Shown here: one piece after another, positions 35,091 to 43,790 of the stretch | Numbering within the stretch: position 1 is the stretch's first letter | Layout of the letters: the number at the start of each line of letters is the position of its first letter | Source: Pedobacter alluvionis | GTDB taxonomy: Bacteria; Bacteroidota; Bacteroidia; Sphingobacteriales; Sphingobacteriaceae | DNA: 64,000 nucleotides | Direction of reading: 5' to 3' | NCBI RefSeq assembly: GCF_003664035.1 | Contig: NZ_RCCK01000015.1 | Span: 248,001 to 312,000, forward strand | Translations under genes and position numbers: made by a program | Notes under the pieces: generated by a model | The model's input: the letters and a program-made list of their open reading frames with translations, nothing else | Databases searched by the model: none | Told to the model about the DNA's origin: nothing

Positions 35091-37028
35091 ATGATCAAAT
35101 CGCTTACTTCAGTAGTTACTGTCCAGTCCCTTAATTCTTCTGTTTTAAATGCTCAAACTAAAATCCATGCAAATGCGTGGAGATTTAAAAAAACGCTGAC
35201 TATTCTTATTGTACTGTTTAGCAGCATCAATCTTTTTGCCCAAAAGTTAGAGCGGGTAGAACCGATGTTCTGGTTTACAGGTATGCACAATCCTATATTG
35301 CAATTGCTTGTTCATGGTGAAAACATTGCTTCAAGCTCGGTTTCATTAGCTTATCCAGGGGTAAAACTCGCAAAGGTTAACAAAGTTGAAAACCCGAATT
35401 ATTTATTTCTCGACTTAACAATTGCTCCATCAGCCAAGGCCGGCAAATTCCCGATTAACTTTGCCTTTAACGGAAAAAACACATTTACTTACACCTATGA
35501 ATTAAAAAACCGCGATAAAAGTGCGGGCAGGATTCAAGGCGTAACCAACAAAGATTTTATTTACCTGCTCATGCCCGATCGTTTTTCGAACGGCGATAAA
35601 AGCAACGATGTTATTCAGGGTTTAACCGAAACCTCATTAAACCGCGATAGCATGTACTACCGCCATGGCGGTGATATCCAGGGAGTAATTAACCATCTTG
35701 ATTACCTGAAAGATCTAGGCGTAACTACAGTTTGGATGACACCAGAGGTAGAAAATGATATGCCACAAGCTTCATATCATGGCTACGCAGTAACCGATCA
35801 TTATAAAATTGATCCACGTTATGGCACAAATGCACTTTATAAAAAGTATGTAGAGATTGCCCATGCCAAAGGATTAAAAGTGATTAAAGATATTGTACAC
35901 AACCACATTGGTACCCAACATTGGTTTTATAAAGATTTACCGATGAAAAGCTGGTTAAACCAATGGCCGAAATACACGCAAACGAGTTATCGCGATCAGA
36001 CCTTAATGGATGTACATGCATCAGCAGCCGACCGCAAGCAGATGCTGGATGGCTGGTTTGTACCTTCAATGCCCGATTTAAACCAACGGAATCCTTATGT
36101 ACAAAATTACCTGACTCAAAACCACATCTGGTGGATTGAATATGCAGGTATTGATGGTTTACGCCTGGATACCTACGGTTACAACGATCCGGTTTATATG
36201 GCCGATTGGGCTTTAAAAGTGCAGGCAGAATTTCCGCACTTATCCGTTTTCGGAGAAACATTGGTAACCGCAGTGGCCAATCAGGCTTTTTTTACGGGTG
36301 GTAATACTGTTAACCGTGGTTTCGATACCCATTTACAAGGCATTACCGATGCTACTTTAAAAGATGCGATTTATGAAGGAATAAATGGCAAGAATGGTTG
36401 GGTAGACGGAATTAACCGTTTGTATGCAACCTTAGCGCATGATTTTCTTTACAAAAACCCAAATACCAATTGCATATTTTTAGATAACCATGATTTGAGC
36501 CGCTTTTACTCAATGGTTGGTGAAGATTTCGACAAATACAAAATGGGAATGAGTATCTTGTTAACCATGCGGGGCATTCCGCAGATGTATTACGGAACTG
36601 AAATTTTAATGAAAAATTTCTCCAATCCAGATGGATTGATCCGTTCTGATTTTCCTGGTGGATGGGAAGGTGATAAAAAAGATAAATTTATTGCCGATGG
36701 ACGTACAAACAAAGAGAATGAAGCGTTCAACTTTGTAAAAACCTTAGCTAATTTTCGCAAAAACAGTCCGGCATTGCAAACAGGTAAACTGATGCAGTTT
36801 GTACCGCAAGATGATATTTATGTTTATTTCCGCTACAATGTAGAACCAAAAGGCACTGTAATGGTTATTGTAAACAATACTGATAAAGAAAAAACATTAA
36901 ATACCGATCGCTTTGCAGAAAGAACAGCAGGAATTACAACTGCTAAAAATGTAATTACTGACGAAAACATCGAATTCAAAAACATTAAAGTACCCGCTAA
37001 GACCACTTTGGTGCTCGAATTAAGGTAG
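35091..37028 (+). CDS. Periplasmic GH13 neopullulanase/cyclomaltodextrinase (SusA-like)
   Basis: 645-residue alpha-amylase-family enzyme that cuts imported maltodextrins or cyclodextrins. The ATG at 35091 is used; a TTG at 35049 falls in the terminator hairpin. The N-terminus is long: about 35 polar residues precede the hydrophobic core TLTILIVLFSSINLFAQ. Residues about 55-145 match the cyclomaltodextrinase N-terminal domain (LERVEPMFWFTGMHNPILQL). The barrel has FIYLLMPDRFSNGD and catalytic Asp360 (GLRLDT), Glu389 (VFGETL) and Asp468 (LDNHDLSR). The C-terminal domain starts at about 560. All three catalytic residues are intact. Confidence 0.92.
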   Translation: MIKSLTSVVTVQSLNSSVLNAQTKIHANAWRFKKTLTILIVLFSSINLFAQKLERVEPMFWFTGMHNPILQLLVHGENIASSSVSLAYPGVKLAKVNKVENPNYLFLDLTIAPSAKAGKFPINFAFNGKNTFTYTYELKNRDKSAGRIQGVTNKDFIYLLMPDRFSNGDKSNDVIQGLTETSLNRDSMYYRHGGDIQGVINHLDYLKDLGVTTVWMTPEVENDMPQASYHGYAVTDHYKIDPRYGTNALYKKYVEIAHAKGLKVIKDIVHNHIGTQHWFYKDLPMKSWLNQWPKYTQTSYRDQTLMDVHASAADRKQMLDGWFVPSMPDLNQRNPYVQNYLTQNHIWWIEYAGIDGLRLDTYGYNDPVYMADWALKVQAEFPHLSVFGETLVTAVANQAFFTGGNTVNRGFDTHLQGITDATLKDAIYEGINGKNGWVDGINRLYATLAHDFLYKNPNTNCIFLDNHDLSRFYSMVGEDFDKYKMGMSILLTMRGIPQMYYGTEILMKNFSNPDGLIRSDFPGGWEGDKKDKFIADGRTNKENEAFNFVKTLANFRKNSPALQTGKLMQFVPQDDIYVYFRYNVEPKGTVMVIVNNTDKEKTLNTDRFAERTAGITTAKNVITDENIEFKNIKVPAKTTLVLELR

Positions 37029-37165
37029 AAGGTTAAACGGTATAGGGTTTAAAATGCAAGGCTTTACATCTCGATACCTGATACTCACTACCTGATACAA
37101 AAAAATATAATAAAAGATGCAAAATAATAGTCATATAGGACCTTCTACCTTCAACCTTACGCCTT
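37026..37165. repeat. Inverted repeat reaching into the start of pgmB
   Basis: GGTAGAAGGTTAAACGG at 37026-37042 is complementary to CCTTCTACCTTCAACCTT at about 37141-37159. Between them lies CGATACCTGATACTCACTAC then CTGATAC, a motif seen again at 37830-37910 and 55318-55345. The right arm forms codons 9-16 of pgmB. Confidence 0.55.
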
Positions 37166-37815
37166 CTGCCTCAATAAAGGCTTGTCTTTTCGACCTCGAT
37201 GGTGTGCTGGTAGATACTGCGGTTTACCATTATAAAGCCTGGAAACGTTTGGCCAATGCTATGGGTTTCGATTTTACCGAGGAGCAGAATGAGCAGTTAA
37301 AAGGCGTTAGCCGCGTAGAAAGTTTGAACAAGATTTTGGCCTGGGGCGGCGTAGAGAAAACCGATGCCGAAAAAGAAGAACTGGCCAGTTTAAAAAACGG
37401 CTGGTATGTAGATATGATTACCAAAATGACACCTGCTGAAGTTTTGCCTGGAACAGTTGATTTCTTGACAGAAATACATAAAGCAGGCTATAAACTGGCA
37501 TTAGGCTCAGCCAGCAAAAACTCAGGGATCATTTTAGAAAAAACAAATTTGGCCCATTTCTTCGATGAAATTGTGGATGGCAATATGGTAACCAAATCAA
37601 AACCAGATCCCGAGGTATTTTTAAAAGGAGCAGAACTTTTAGGCTTTAAACCTGATGAATGTGTGGTTTTTGAAGATGCCGTTGCAGGCGTAGAAGCAGC
37701 AAAGAGAGGCGGAATGAAAGCCATCGGTATCGGCGAAAAAAGCGTACTTACCCAGGCAGATGTGGTAGTAAGCGGATTAGATAAATTAACAGTTAGAGAT
37801 TTAGAAGAGTTGTAA
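37117..37815 (+). CDS. pgmB: Beta-phosphoglucomutase (HAD superfamily)
   Basis: 232-residue cytoplasmic enzyme that converts beta-glucose-1-phosphate to glucose-6-phosphate, completing maltose phosphorolysis with the GH65 enzyme next door. The HAD nucleophile and acid are Asp26 and Asp28 in FDLDGVLVDTAVYHYKAWK. Motif II is LGSASKN, motif III the lysine in KSKPDPEVF and motif IV VFEDAVAGVEAAKRGG. The cap-domain hinge and LKGVSRVESL fit the beta-PGM type. The first 18 residues (MQNNSHIGPSTFNLTPSA) are not family-like and are encoded by an intergenic repeat. No other ATG precedes the core, so this start stands, or an atypical codon is used. Confidence 0.93.
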   Translation: MQNNSHIGPSTFNLTPSASIKACLFDLDGVLVDTAVYHYKAWKRLANAMGFDFTEEQNEQLKGVSRVESLNKILAWGGVEKTDAEKEELASLKNGWYVDMITKMTPAEVLPGTVDFLTEIHKAGYKLALGSASKNSGIILEKTNLAHFFDEIVDGNMVTKSKPDPEVFLKGAELLGFKPDECVVFEDAVAGVEAAKRGGMKAIGIGEKSVLTQADVVVSGLDKLTVRDLEEL

Positions 37816-37825
37816 AGGAGTAGCA

Positions 37826-37916
37826 AGTATTAAGTAGTGAGTATCAAGTAGTGGATTTATCTTGATACCCAATACTAATCACTTGATACTAGTAACTCGC
37901 TACTTGATACTAGAAT
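37826..37916. repeat. TACTTGATACT-type repeat cluster between pgmB and GH65 gene
   Basis: About 90 bases made of alternating sense and antisense copies of a TAGTGAGTATCAAGTAGT / CTTGATACTAGTAACTCGC pattern, able to fold into a long imperfect hairpin. The same words occur at about 37068-37098 and 55318-55345. Likely a non-coding interspersed repeat within the operon. Confidence 0.6.
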
Positions 37917-40235
37917 ATGAGAAACTACATTAAAGCAGATGAGTGGAATATTATCGAAGAAGGCTTTGATCCACATTTAAATAAAATTTCGGAAAGTATT
38001 TTCAGTTTGGGTAATGGACGTATGGGCCAGCGCGCCAATTTTGAAGAAACTTATACCGGAGAAACCCTACCTGGAAATTACGTTGCAGGTGTTTATTACC
38101 CAGATAAAACACGCGTGGGGTGGTGGAAAAACGGTTACCCGGAATATTTTGCGAAAGTATTAAACGCGGCAAACTGGATAGGTATCCAAGTAAAAATCGA
38201 TGATGAAATCCTTGATCTGGCAACAGCTGAGGTAAACGGTTTTAAACGTGTACTGAACATGCATGCGGGATATCTGGAGCGTACCTTCACGGCAAAGTTA
38301 AAAAGCGGTAAAACCCTAAAAGTTAAATCAACCCGTTTTTGCAGCATCGCTGATGATGAAGTTGGTGCGATCTGTTATAGCATTACCCCATTAAATTTCG
38401 ATGGGAGATTAACCTTGATGCCTTTTATTGATGGCGATATTAAAAATCAGGACAGCAACTATGACGAAAAATTCTGGGATAAAATTGCAGATGAAATTTC
38501 GGGAACAGAAGCTTATATCAAACTAAGAACAAAGAAAACTGAATTTGAAGTTTGCACCGGGAGTAATATCGAACTGTATAAAAATGCTGAGAAATTAGAT
38601 ATCAATCCAGAGGCTGTTCGTAAAGAGAAATTTGTGGGACAAACTTTTTCTCTTGAGGTAAAAGCAAACGAAGAGATCACGCTGGTTAAAATCGCGGCGA
38701 ATTTATCTTCAGAAAATTACCCAAAAGAGTCACTTTTAAAAAAAACAAAATCAGTAATTGCCAAAGCATCTGCTAAAGGATTCGATACCTTGTTAAAGGA
38801 ACAAACCGAAGCATGGGCAAGCAAGTGGGAAGAAAGTGATATCATTATCGAAGGCGATGTTTCTGCTCAGCAGGCTATTCGTTTCAATATTTTTCAGCTT
38901 TTTCAAACCTACACCGGTAAAGATGATCGATTGAATATTGGTCCGAAAGGTTTTACTGGCGAAAAATATGGTGGTTCAACCTATTGGGATACTGAGGCTT
39001 ATTGCGTGCCTTTTTACCTGGCAACTGCTCCACAGGAAGTAAGTAAAAATTTGTTAGTGTATCGACATAAACAATTGGGTAAAGCTATTGAAAACGCCGC
39101 GAAATTAGGTTTTAAAGATGGTGCAGCATTGTATCCAATGGTAACGATGAACGGTGAGGAATGCCATAACGAGTGGGAAATTACTTTTGAAGAAATCCAC
39201 CGTAATGGCGCTATCGCTTTTGCCATTTTTAATTATATCCGTTATACAGGGGATGAAAGTTATCTTTCTGACTTTGGTTTAGAAGTATTGATCGGTATTG
39301 CTCGTTTTTGGAAACAACGCGTTAACTGGAGCAATGACAAACAGCAATATGTAATGCTTGGGGTAACCGGACCAAACGAATATGAGAACAATGTAAACAA
39401 CAACTGGTACACCAACATTTTGGCAACCTGGTGCATGAAATATGCAACGGAAGCCGCTGAAATTGTAAAAGCACAGCAGCCAGAGAAATATAACAGCTTA
39501 TTAAAAAACTTAGATTTCGATCAAAATGAATTTACTGATTGGGCTGATATTATCGAAAAGATGTATTATCCACAAGATGAAAAATTGGGCATTTTCTTAC
39601 AGCAAGATGGATATTTAGATAAAGAACAAATTTTGGTGAAAGATCTTCCTGCCAGCGAACGTCCGATTAATCAAAAATGGAGCTGGGACAGGATTTTACG
39701 CTCGTGCTTCATTAAACAGGCCGATGTCTTACAGGGCTTATATTTCTTTGAAGAAGATTACGATCAGGATACATTAAAACGCAACTTTGACTTTTATGAG
39801 CCCCGTACCGTGCACGAAAGTTCATTGTCGCCTTGTGTACACAGTATTTTAGCAGCAAAATTAAATGACGAAGCACGTGCATACGAATTCTACTTACGTA
39901 CCGCCCGTTTAGATCTGGATGATTATAACAACGATACAGAAGATGGTTTGCACATCACTTCGATGGCAGGAACCTGGATGAGTGTGGTAGAAGGTTTTGC
40001 AGGCATGCGTGTGCGCGATGGTAAATTGCAGTTTAATCCTTTCTTGCCAGGCAAATGGAAATCTTTTTCATTTACTATCGGCTTTAGAGGAACTACCTTA
40101 AAAATTAATATCACCGAGAGCGGTATCAATATTAAAAATAATGCCGCTGTTGATTTAGAAATTGGTATCAGGAATCAGTTTTATAAATTGGCCGGAAATA
40201 CTGAAATTGAAGTAAACAACACAGCGTTGGTATGA
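37917..40235 (+). CDS. GH65 maltose phosphorylase
   Basis: 772-residue cytoplasmic phosphorylase that splits maltose with phosphate into glucose and beta-glucose-1-phosphate. No signal peptide is present. The N-terminal super-sandwich domain (NIIEEGFDPHLNKISESIFS, LGNGRMGQRANFEE) is followed by the alpha/alpha barrel. The general acid is Glu488 in VTGPNEYENNVNNN, at almost the position known for Lactobacillus brevis maltose phosphorylase (Glu487). The phosphate and substrate loop KYGGSTYWDTEAYCVPFYL and RTVHESSLSPCVH are conserved. Trehalose or kojibiose phosphorylase activity is possible in GH65, but the gene set around it favours maltose. Its TGA overlaps the next ATG (ATGA). Confidence 0.92.
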   Translation: MRNYIKADEWNIIEEGFDPHLNKISESIFSLGNGRMGQRANFEETYTGETLPGNYVAGVYYPDKTRVGWWKNGYPEYFAKVLNAANWIGIQVKIDDEILDLATAEVNGFKRVLNMHAGYLERTFTAKLKSGKTLKVKSTRFCSIADDEVGAICYSITPLNFDGRLTLMPFIDGDIKNQDSNYDEKFWDKIADEISGTEAYIKLRTKKTEFEVCTGSNIELYKNAEKLDINPEAVRKEKFVGQTFSLEVKANEEITLVKIAANLSSENYPKESLLKKTKSVIAKASAKGFDTLLKEQTEAWASKWEESDIIIEGDVSAQQAIRFNIFQLFQTYTGKDDRLNIGPKGFTGEKYGGSTYWDTEAYCVPFYLATAPQEVSKNLLVYRHKQLGKAIENAAKLGFKDGAALYPMVTMNGEECHNEWEITFEEIHRNGAIAFAIFNYIRYTGDESYLSDFGLEVLIGIARFWKQRVNWSNDKQQYVMLGVTGPNEYENNVNNNWYTNILATWCMKYATEAAEIVKAQQPEKYNSLLKNLDFDQNEFTDWADIIEKMYYPQDEKLGIFLQQDGYLDKEQILVKDLPASERPINQKWSWDRILRSCFIKQADVLQGLYFFEEDYDQDTLKRNFDFYEPRTVHESSLSPCVHSILAAKLNDEARAYEFYLRTARLDLDDYNNDTEDGLHITSMAGTWMSVVEGFAGMRVRDGKLQFNPFLPGKWKSFSFTIGFRGTTLKINITESGINIKNNAAVDLEIGIRNQFYKLAGNTEIEVNNTALV

Positions 40236-42076
40236 TTGTAGAGGTAAAATGTAAAATGGAAAACGGACGGAGATTTGCCTCGACTGATCGTCATTGCGAG
40301 GAACGAAGCAATCTTAATGCGGTAGCCTATATTGTGGCAATTTTCTTTTTACTTATTTCATCATCATCCTTTGCACAAAAACAAAGTAAAAAAATGAACG
40401 ATAAGCAGATCGTTATTTACCAGTTATTGCCCCGCTTATTTGGGAATAAAAATACCACCAATATCCCTTACGGAACCATCGAACAAAATGGTTCGGGTAA
40501 GTTTAACGATATTACCGATAAAGCCTTATATGGCATAAAAGAACTCAGCGTAAATTATGTTTGGTATACCGGTGCACTTGCCCATGCAAGTTTAACTGAT
40601 TATTCTGCATACGGAATTAAACCTGATGACGCCGATGTGGTAAAAGGAAGAGCAGGTTCTCCCTACGCCATTCGCGATTATTACGATGTAGATCCTGATT
40701 TGGCTGTTGATATTAATAACAGAATGAAGGAGTTTGAAGCGCTGGTGAAAAGAACACATGCTAAAAACTTAAAAGTGCTGATCGATTTTGTACCCAATCA
40801 TGTTGCCAGGAGCTATCATTCTCATGCAAAACCAAAAAATGTAATCGATTTTGGTGCCCAGGATGATGTAACAAAAGCATTTAGTGCTCAGAACGATTTT
40901 TATTATACTCCTGGTCAGCCGTTTGCCCCGCCAACTGGTGGTGCAAAGCAAACACCAATTACGAGTTTGCAGGATGGGAAATTTGATGAAAATCCTGCTA
41001 AAGCAACAGGGAACAATGTGTTTTCGGCGCAGCCTAAATACGACGATTGGTACGAAACCATTAAGTTAAATTACGGCGTAGATTATCAGAACGGCGAAAA
41101 ACAATATTTTGACCCCATTCCGCCAGTCTGGCTGAAAATGCGCGATGTTTTAACCTATTGGACCAATAAAGGAGTAGACGGTTTTAGATGCGATATGGCC
41201 GAAATGGTACCCATTGCTTTTTGGAACTGGGTCATTCCACAGGTTAAAAAAGTGAATCCTGATTTAATTTTTATCGGAGAGGCCTATAATCCAAAAGTTT
41301 ATAAACAATATTTAGATGAAGGCAAATTTGATTACCTATACGATAAAGTGGGTTTATATGATGGTTTAAAAAGATTGATCAGGAATGAATCAAATGCAGA
41401 TGTAAAAGATATCCGTTTCGTTTGGCAGAAAGAGAGTGCTGGTTTTGGCCACCGGATGTTACGCTTTTTAGAAAATCACGATGAAGAACGCATTGCATCT
41501 GCCGGATTTGCAGGCAAGGCCGAACTAGCGCTACCCGCAATGGTAGTTTCGGCAACTTTAGGTGGCGGTCCGGTGATGCTTTATTTTGGTCAGGAAGTAG
41601 GCGAACCGGGTAAAGGGCAGGAAGGTTTTGGCGAAGATGATAACCGGACCACCATATTCGATTATTGGGGTGTGCCGAGCCACCAGAAATGGATGAACGG
41701 CGGATTGTTTGATGGAGGGAAATTAAGCACTTCCCAACAAAATTTAAGGGCTTATTATCAACAACTGCTAAAAGTAACTTCAACAAGTGATGCCGTAGTT
41801 AACGGCGAAATTTATGAAGTGCCTGTTGCTGGGAACATGAACAACCGCATGTATGCTTTTATCCGTTACTCGGGTAAACAGCGTTTATTGGTAGTGGCTA
41901 ATTTCGATCGGACAGAAACTTTAACCGCCAATATTGAAATCCCAGATCAGATTTTAAAAGTTAAACATTCATCGCCGGTTAAGGATCTGTTAACAGACAA
42001 AAAATTAAATATTCCCGCAGGAACAAGTATTCCAGTAATCTTGGCGCCGGTTAGTGCACAGGTGATAGAATTTTAA
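40232..42076 (+). CDS. GH13 alpha-amylase-family enzyme with repeat-derived N-terminus
   Basis: 614 residues from the ATG at 40232, which overlaps the GH65 stop. The barrel (about 60-520) starts KQIVIYQLLPRLFGNKNTTN and keeps catalytic Asp321 (GFRCDMAEM), Glu350 (FIGEAY) and Asp417 (ENHDEER), so it should be active on alpha-glucans. The hydrophobic segment YIVAIFFLLISSSSFAQ (about 32-48) looks like a signal-peptide core, but about 30 polar residues precede it, part of them (RHCEERSNL) encoded by a dispersed DNA repeat. Possible starts are 40232, ATG 40256, or ATG 40394, which would remove the signal and leave the enzyme in the cytoplasm. The substrate within the alpha-glucan group is uncertain. 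Confidence 0.87.
   Translation: MIVEVKCKMENGRRFASTDRHCEERSNLNAVAYIVAIFFLLISSSSFAQKQSKKMNDKQIVIYQLLPRLFGNKNTTNIPYGTIEQNGSGKFNDITDKALYGIKELSVNYVWYTGALAHASLTDYSAYGIKPDDADVVKGRAGSPYAIRDYYDVDPDLAVDINNRMKEFEALVKRTHAKNLKVLIDFVPNHVARSYHSHAKPKNVIDFGAQDDVTKAFSAQNDFYYTPGQPFAPPTGGAKQTPITSLQDGKFDENPAKATGNNVFSAQPKYDDWYETIKLNYGVDYQNGEKQYFDPIPPVWLKMRDVLTYWTNKGVDGFRCDMAEMVPIAFWNWVIPQVKKVNPDLIFIGEAYNPKVYKQYLDEGKFDYLYDKVGLYDGLKRLIRNESNADVKDIRFVWQKESAGFGHRMLRFLENHDEERIASAGFAGKAELALPAMVVSATLGGGPVMLYFGQEVGEPGKGQEGFGEDDNRTTIFDYWGVPSHQKWMNGGLFDGGKLSTSQQNLRAYYQQLLKVTSTSDAVVNGEIYEVPVAGNMNNRMYAFIRYSGKQRLLVVANFDRTETLTANIEIPDQILKVKHSSPVKDLLTDKKLNIPAGTSIPVILAPVSAQVIEF
40271..40314. repeat. CGTCATTGCGAGGAACGAAG-type repeat inside coding sequence
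   Basis: Imperfect inverted repeat with arms AGATTTGCCTCG and CGAGGAACGAAGCAATCT around GTCATTG. This element type is dispersed between genes in many bacteria. Here it lies inside the 5' end of the GH13 gene at 40232. Confidence 0.65.
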
Positions 42077-42127
42077 AGATTTTTGCTATGCGTCTTGCGT
42101 TACGCGCTTAGCGAAAAAACTAAAACT

Positions 42128-42222
42128 AACCACAGAGCACACAAAGTAACAGTACAGAGAAACACGAAGGATATTTATTCTCGGTGAACGCTGTGTCAAA
42201 ACTCTGCGTTCTCTGTGGTGAA
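42128..42222. repeat. Long imperfect inverted repeat (ACCACAGAG type)
   Basis: Left arm TAACCACAGAGCACACAAAG, right arm CTCTGCGTTCTCTGTGGTG, with an inner AT-rich part. It lies in the 233-base gap between the GH13 and the transporter gene and is flanked by short GCGTTACGCGCTTAGCG / CAACGCTGAGCGCTT words. It is likely a non-coding dispersed element. No promoter is obvious. Confidence 0.6.
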
Positions 42223-42309
42223 AAATGAGGCACTAGTTAGCGTAGAATTTATTAATTGCAATAGAAAATAACGCCATGCACCCAACGCTGAGCGCTTAAA
42301 CTAAACAAA

Positions 42310-43686
42310 ATGAGCTTAAAAACAATATTCGAGAATCCCAAATTAACACTTGCACAGATCATTAACATGAGCGTTGGTTTTTTCGGGATTCAGTTCGGTT
42401 GGGATTTACAAAGGGCCAACATGGGTCGTATTTACGAAAATCTGGGCGCCAATCCCGATCAGGTTCCATTGTTGTTTTTGGCAGCACCTTTAACCGGATT
42501 ACTGGTTCAGCCGGTAATAGGTTACCTGAGCGATCGTACCTGGCATCCAAAATGGGGTAGAAGAAGGCCTTATTTTATGCTTGGGGCCATTGTGAGTAGT
42601 ATTGCTTTAATCTTTATGCCGCACAGTAGTGTGCTTTGGATGGCAGCCGGACTGCTTTGGGTTTTAGATGTTTTTGGAAACATTGCAATGGAACCTTTCC
42701 GCGCTTTTGTTACCGATAAATTGCCCGATAGTCAGGTTAACCGCGGTTTCATTATGCAGAGTATGATGATTGGTTTGGGTGGCAGTGTGGCTTCGGCCTT
42801 ACCGTGGATCATGAATAATATCTTCCACTTAACCAATACAGCAGAAAAAGGGAGTATTCCGGAAAACGTGAAGTTTTCTTTTTACATCGGTGCCTTTTTC
42901 TTTTTCGCAGCAGTACTGTGGACAGTGCTTACTACTAAAGAATACCCTCCGCAGGATGTAGATTTTAAAGAAAAGTTAAAAGAAAGCAATAAAGGTTTTG
43001 GCGGTGGTGCCAGGGAAATTTTTCATGCCTTAAGGAATATGCCCAAAAGAATGCAGATTGTTTCCTTGGTTCAGTTTTTTACCTGGCCAGGTTTGTTTTT
43101 AATGTGGTTTTATTATACCACGGCAGTGGCTGTGAATGTTTTTGGGGGTAAAGATGCTGCTGATCCGGTTTATGCACATGGTGCAGATTTTGGCAGTTTA
43201 ACCCTCGCTTATTACAGTGTTATTACCTTTCTGTTTGCACTGGTACTACCAAAAATTGCCGATGCATTGGGCCGTAAAACTACACATGCCATTTGTTTAG
43301 TCTGTGGAGCCATAGGTTTAATCAGCGTAGCCTGGGTGCACGATAAAAATATGCTGTATTTATGCATGACAGGAGTAGGCATTGCCTGGGCGAGTATCCT
43401 TTCTATGCCTTATGCCATGTTAAGCGGCTCGCTGCCCAAAAATAAAATAGGGATTTACATGGGTATCTTCAACTTCTTTATTGTATTACCCGAAATTATT
43501 GCCTCCCTTGGTTTTGGCTGGCTCATGCGCAATGTACTCAATAACGACAGGCTTTTGGCCGTACAACTAGGCGGTGGATTGATGATTTTAGCAGCTATAA
43601 TCTGTTATATATTTATCCGTGAACCAAAGAAAACAGATGAGGTTCTGACTGCTAAACTGGGAGTAGAAGAGAATAGATCTATATAA
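42310..43686 (+). CDS. MFS sugar/H+ symporter (SLC45/GPH-like, probable maltose importer)
   Basis: 458-residue inner-membrane transporter with 12 predicted helices. N-terminal features are IINMSVGFFGIQFGWDLQRA, the A-loop motif GYLSDRTWHPKWGRRRPYF and LWVLDVFGNIAMEPFRAFVT, typical of the sucrose/maltose proton symporters related to SLC45. The second half has a matching motif (PKIADALGRKTTHAI) and GIYMGIFNFFIVLPEIIASL. In this setting (after maltose phosphorylase and pgmB) it most likely brings maltose or short maltodextrins from the periplasm into the cytoplasm. It probably belongs to the same operon, although a 233-base repeat-containing gap precedes it. Confidence 0.88.
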   Translation: MSLKTIFENPKLTLAQIINMSVGFFGIQFGWDLQRANMGRIYENLGANPDQVPLLFLAAPLTGLLVQPVIGYLSDRTWHPKWGRRRPYFMLGAIVSSIALIFMPHSSVLWMAAGLLWVLDVFGNIAMEPFRAFVTDKLPDSQVNRGFIMQSMMIGLGGSVASALPWIMNNIFHLTNTAEKGSIPENVKFSFYIGAFFFFAAVLWTVLTTKEYPPQDVDFKEKLKESNKGFGGGAREIFHALRNMPKRMQIVSLVQFFTWPGLFLMWFYYTTAVAVNVFGGKDAADPVYAHGADFGSLTLAYYSVITFLFALVLPKIADALGRKTTHAICLVCGAIGLISVAWVHDKNMLYLCMTGVGIAWASILSMPYAMLSGSLPKNKIGIYMGIFNFFIVLPEIIASLGFGWLMRNVLNNDRLLAVQLGGGLMILAAIICYIFIREPKKTDEVLTAKLGVEENRSI

Positions 43687-43695
43687 GGATTCCGT

Positions 43696-43749
43696 GGTCT
43701 GTGTCCTCACAGGCCAGTATTGAGATTTCGGTCTGTGGGGACACAGACC
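43696..43749. repeat. 20-bp-arm hairpin GGTCTGTGTCC...
   Basis: Arms at 43696-43715 (GGTCTGTGTCCTCACAGGCC) and 43730-43749 (GGTCTGTGGGGACACAGACC) are complementary at 18 of 20 positions. It begins 10 bases after the transporter stop and may double as a transcript end, although no T run follows. A single arm is found at 25583. Confidence 0.65.
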
Positions 43750-43790
43750 GAGGCAGATGCAATGAAAAAAAATATTTACCGCCTTGGTTC

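Noticed and set aside
37241..37252. AAACGTTT word inside pgmB as another LacI-type operator
   Set aside because: It lies in coding sequence away from any promoter and matches only the central eight bases.
37830..37914. Short repeats between pgmB and the GH65 gene as a CRISPR array
   Set aside because: Units are irregular, in both orientations and lack unique spacers of constant length; no cas gene is present.
40884..41786. Frames inside the GH13 gene on both strands
   Set aside because: Out-of-frame shadows of a gene with all three catalytic residues.
43701..43790. N-terminal 30 codons of the long frame before the amylase remnant
   Set aside because: These codons lie in a hairpin repeat and would start with GTG; a lipoprotein signal starts properly at ATG 43791.
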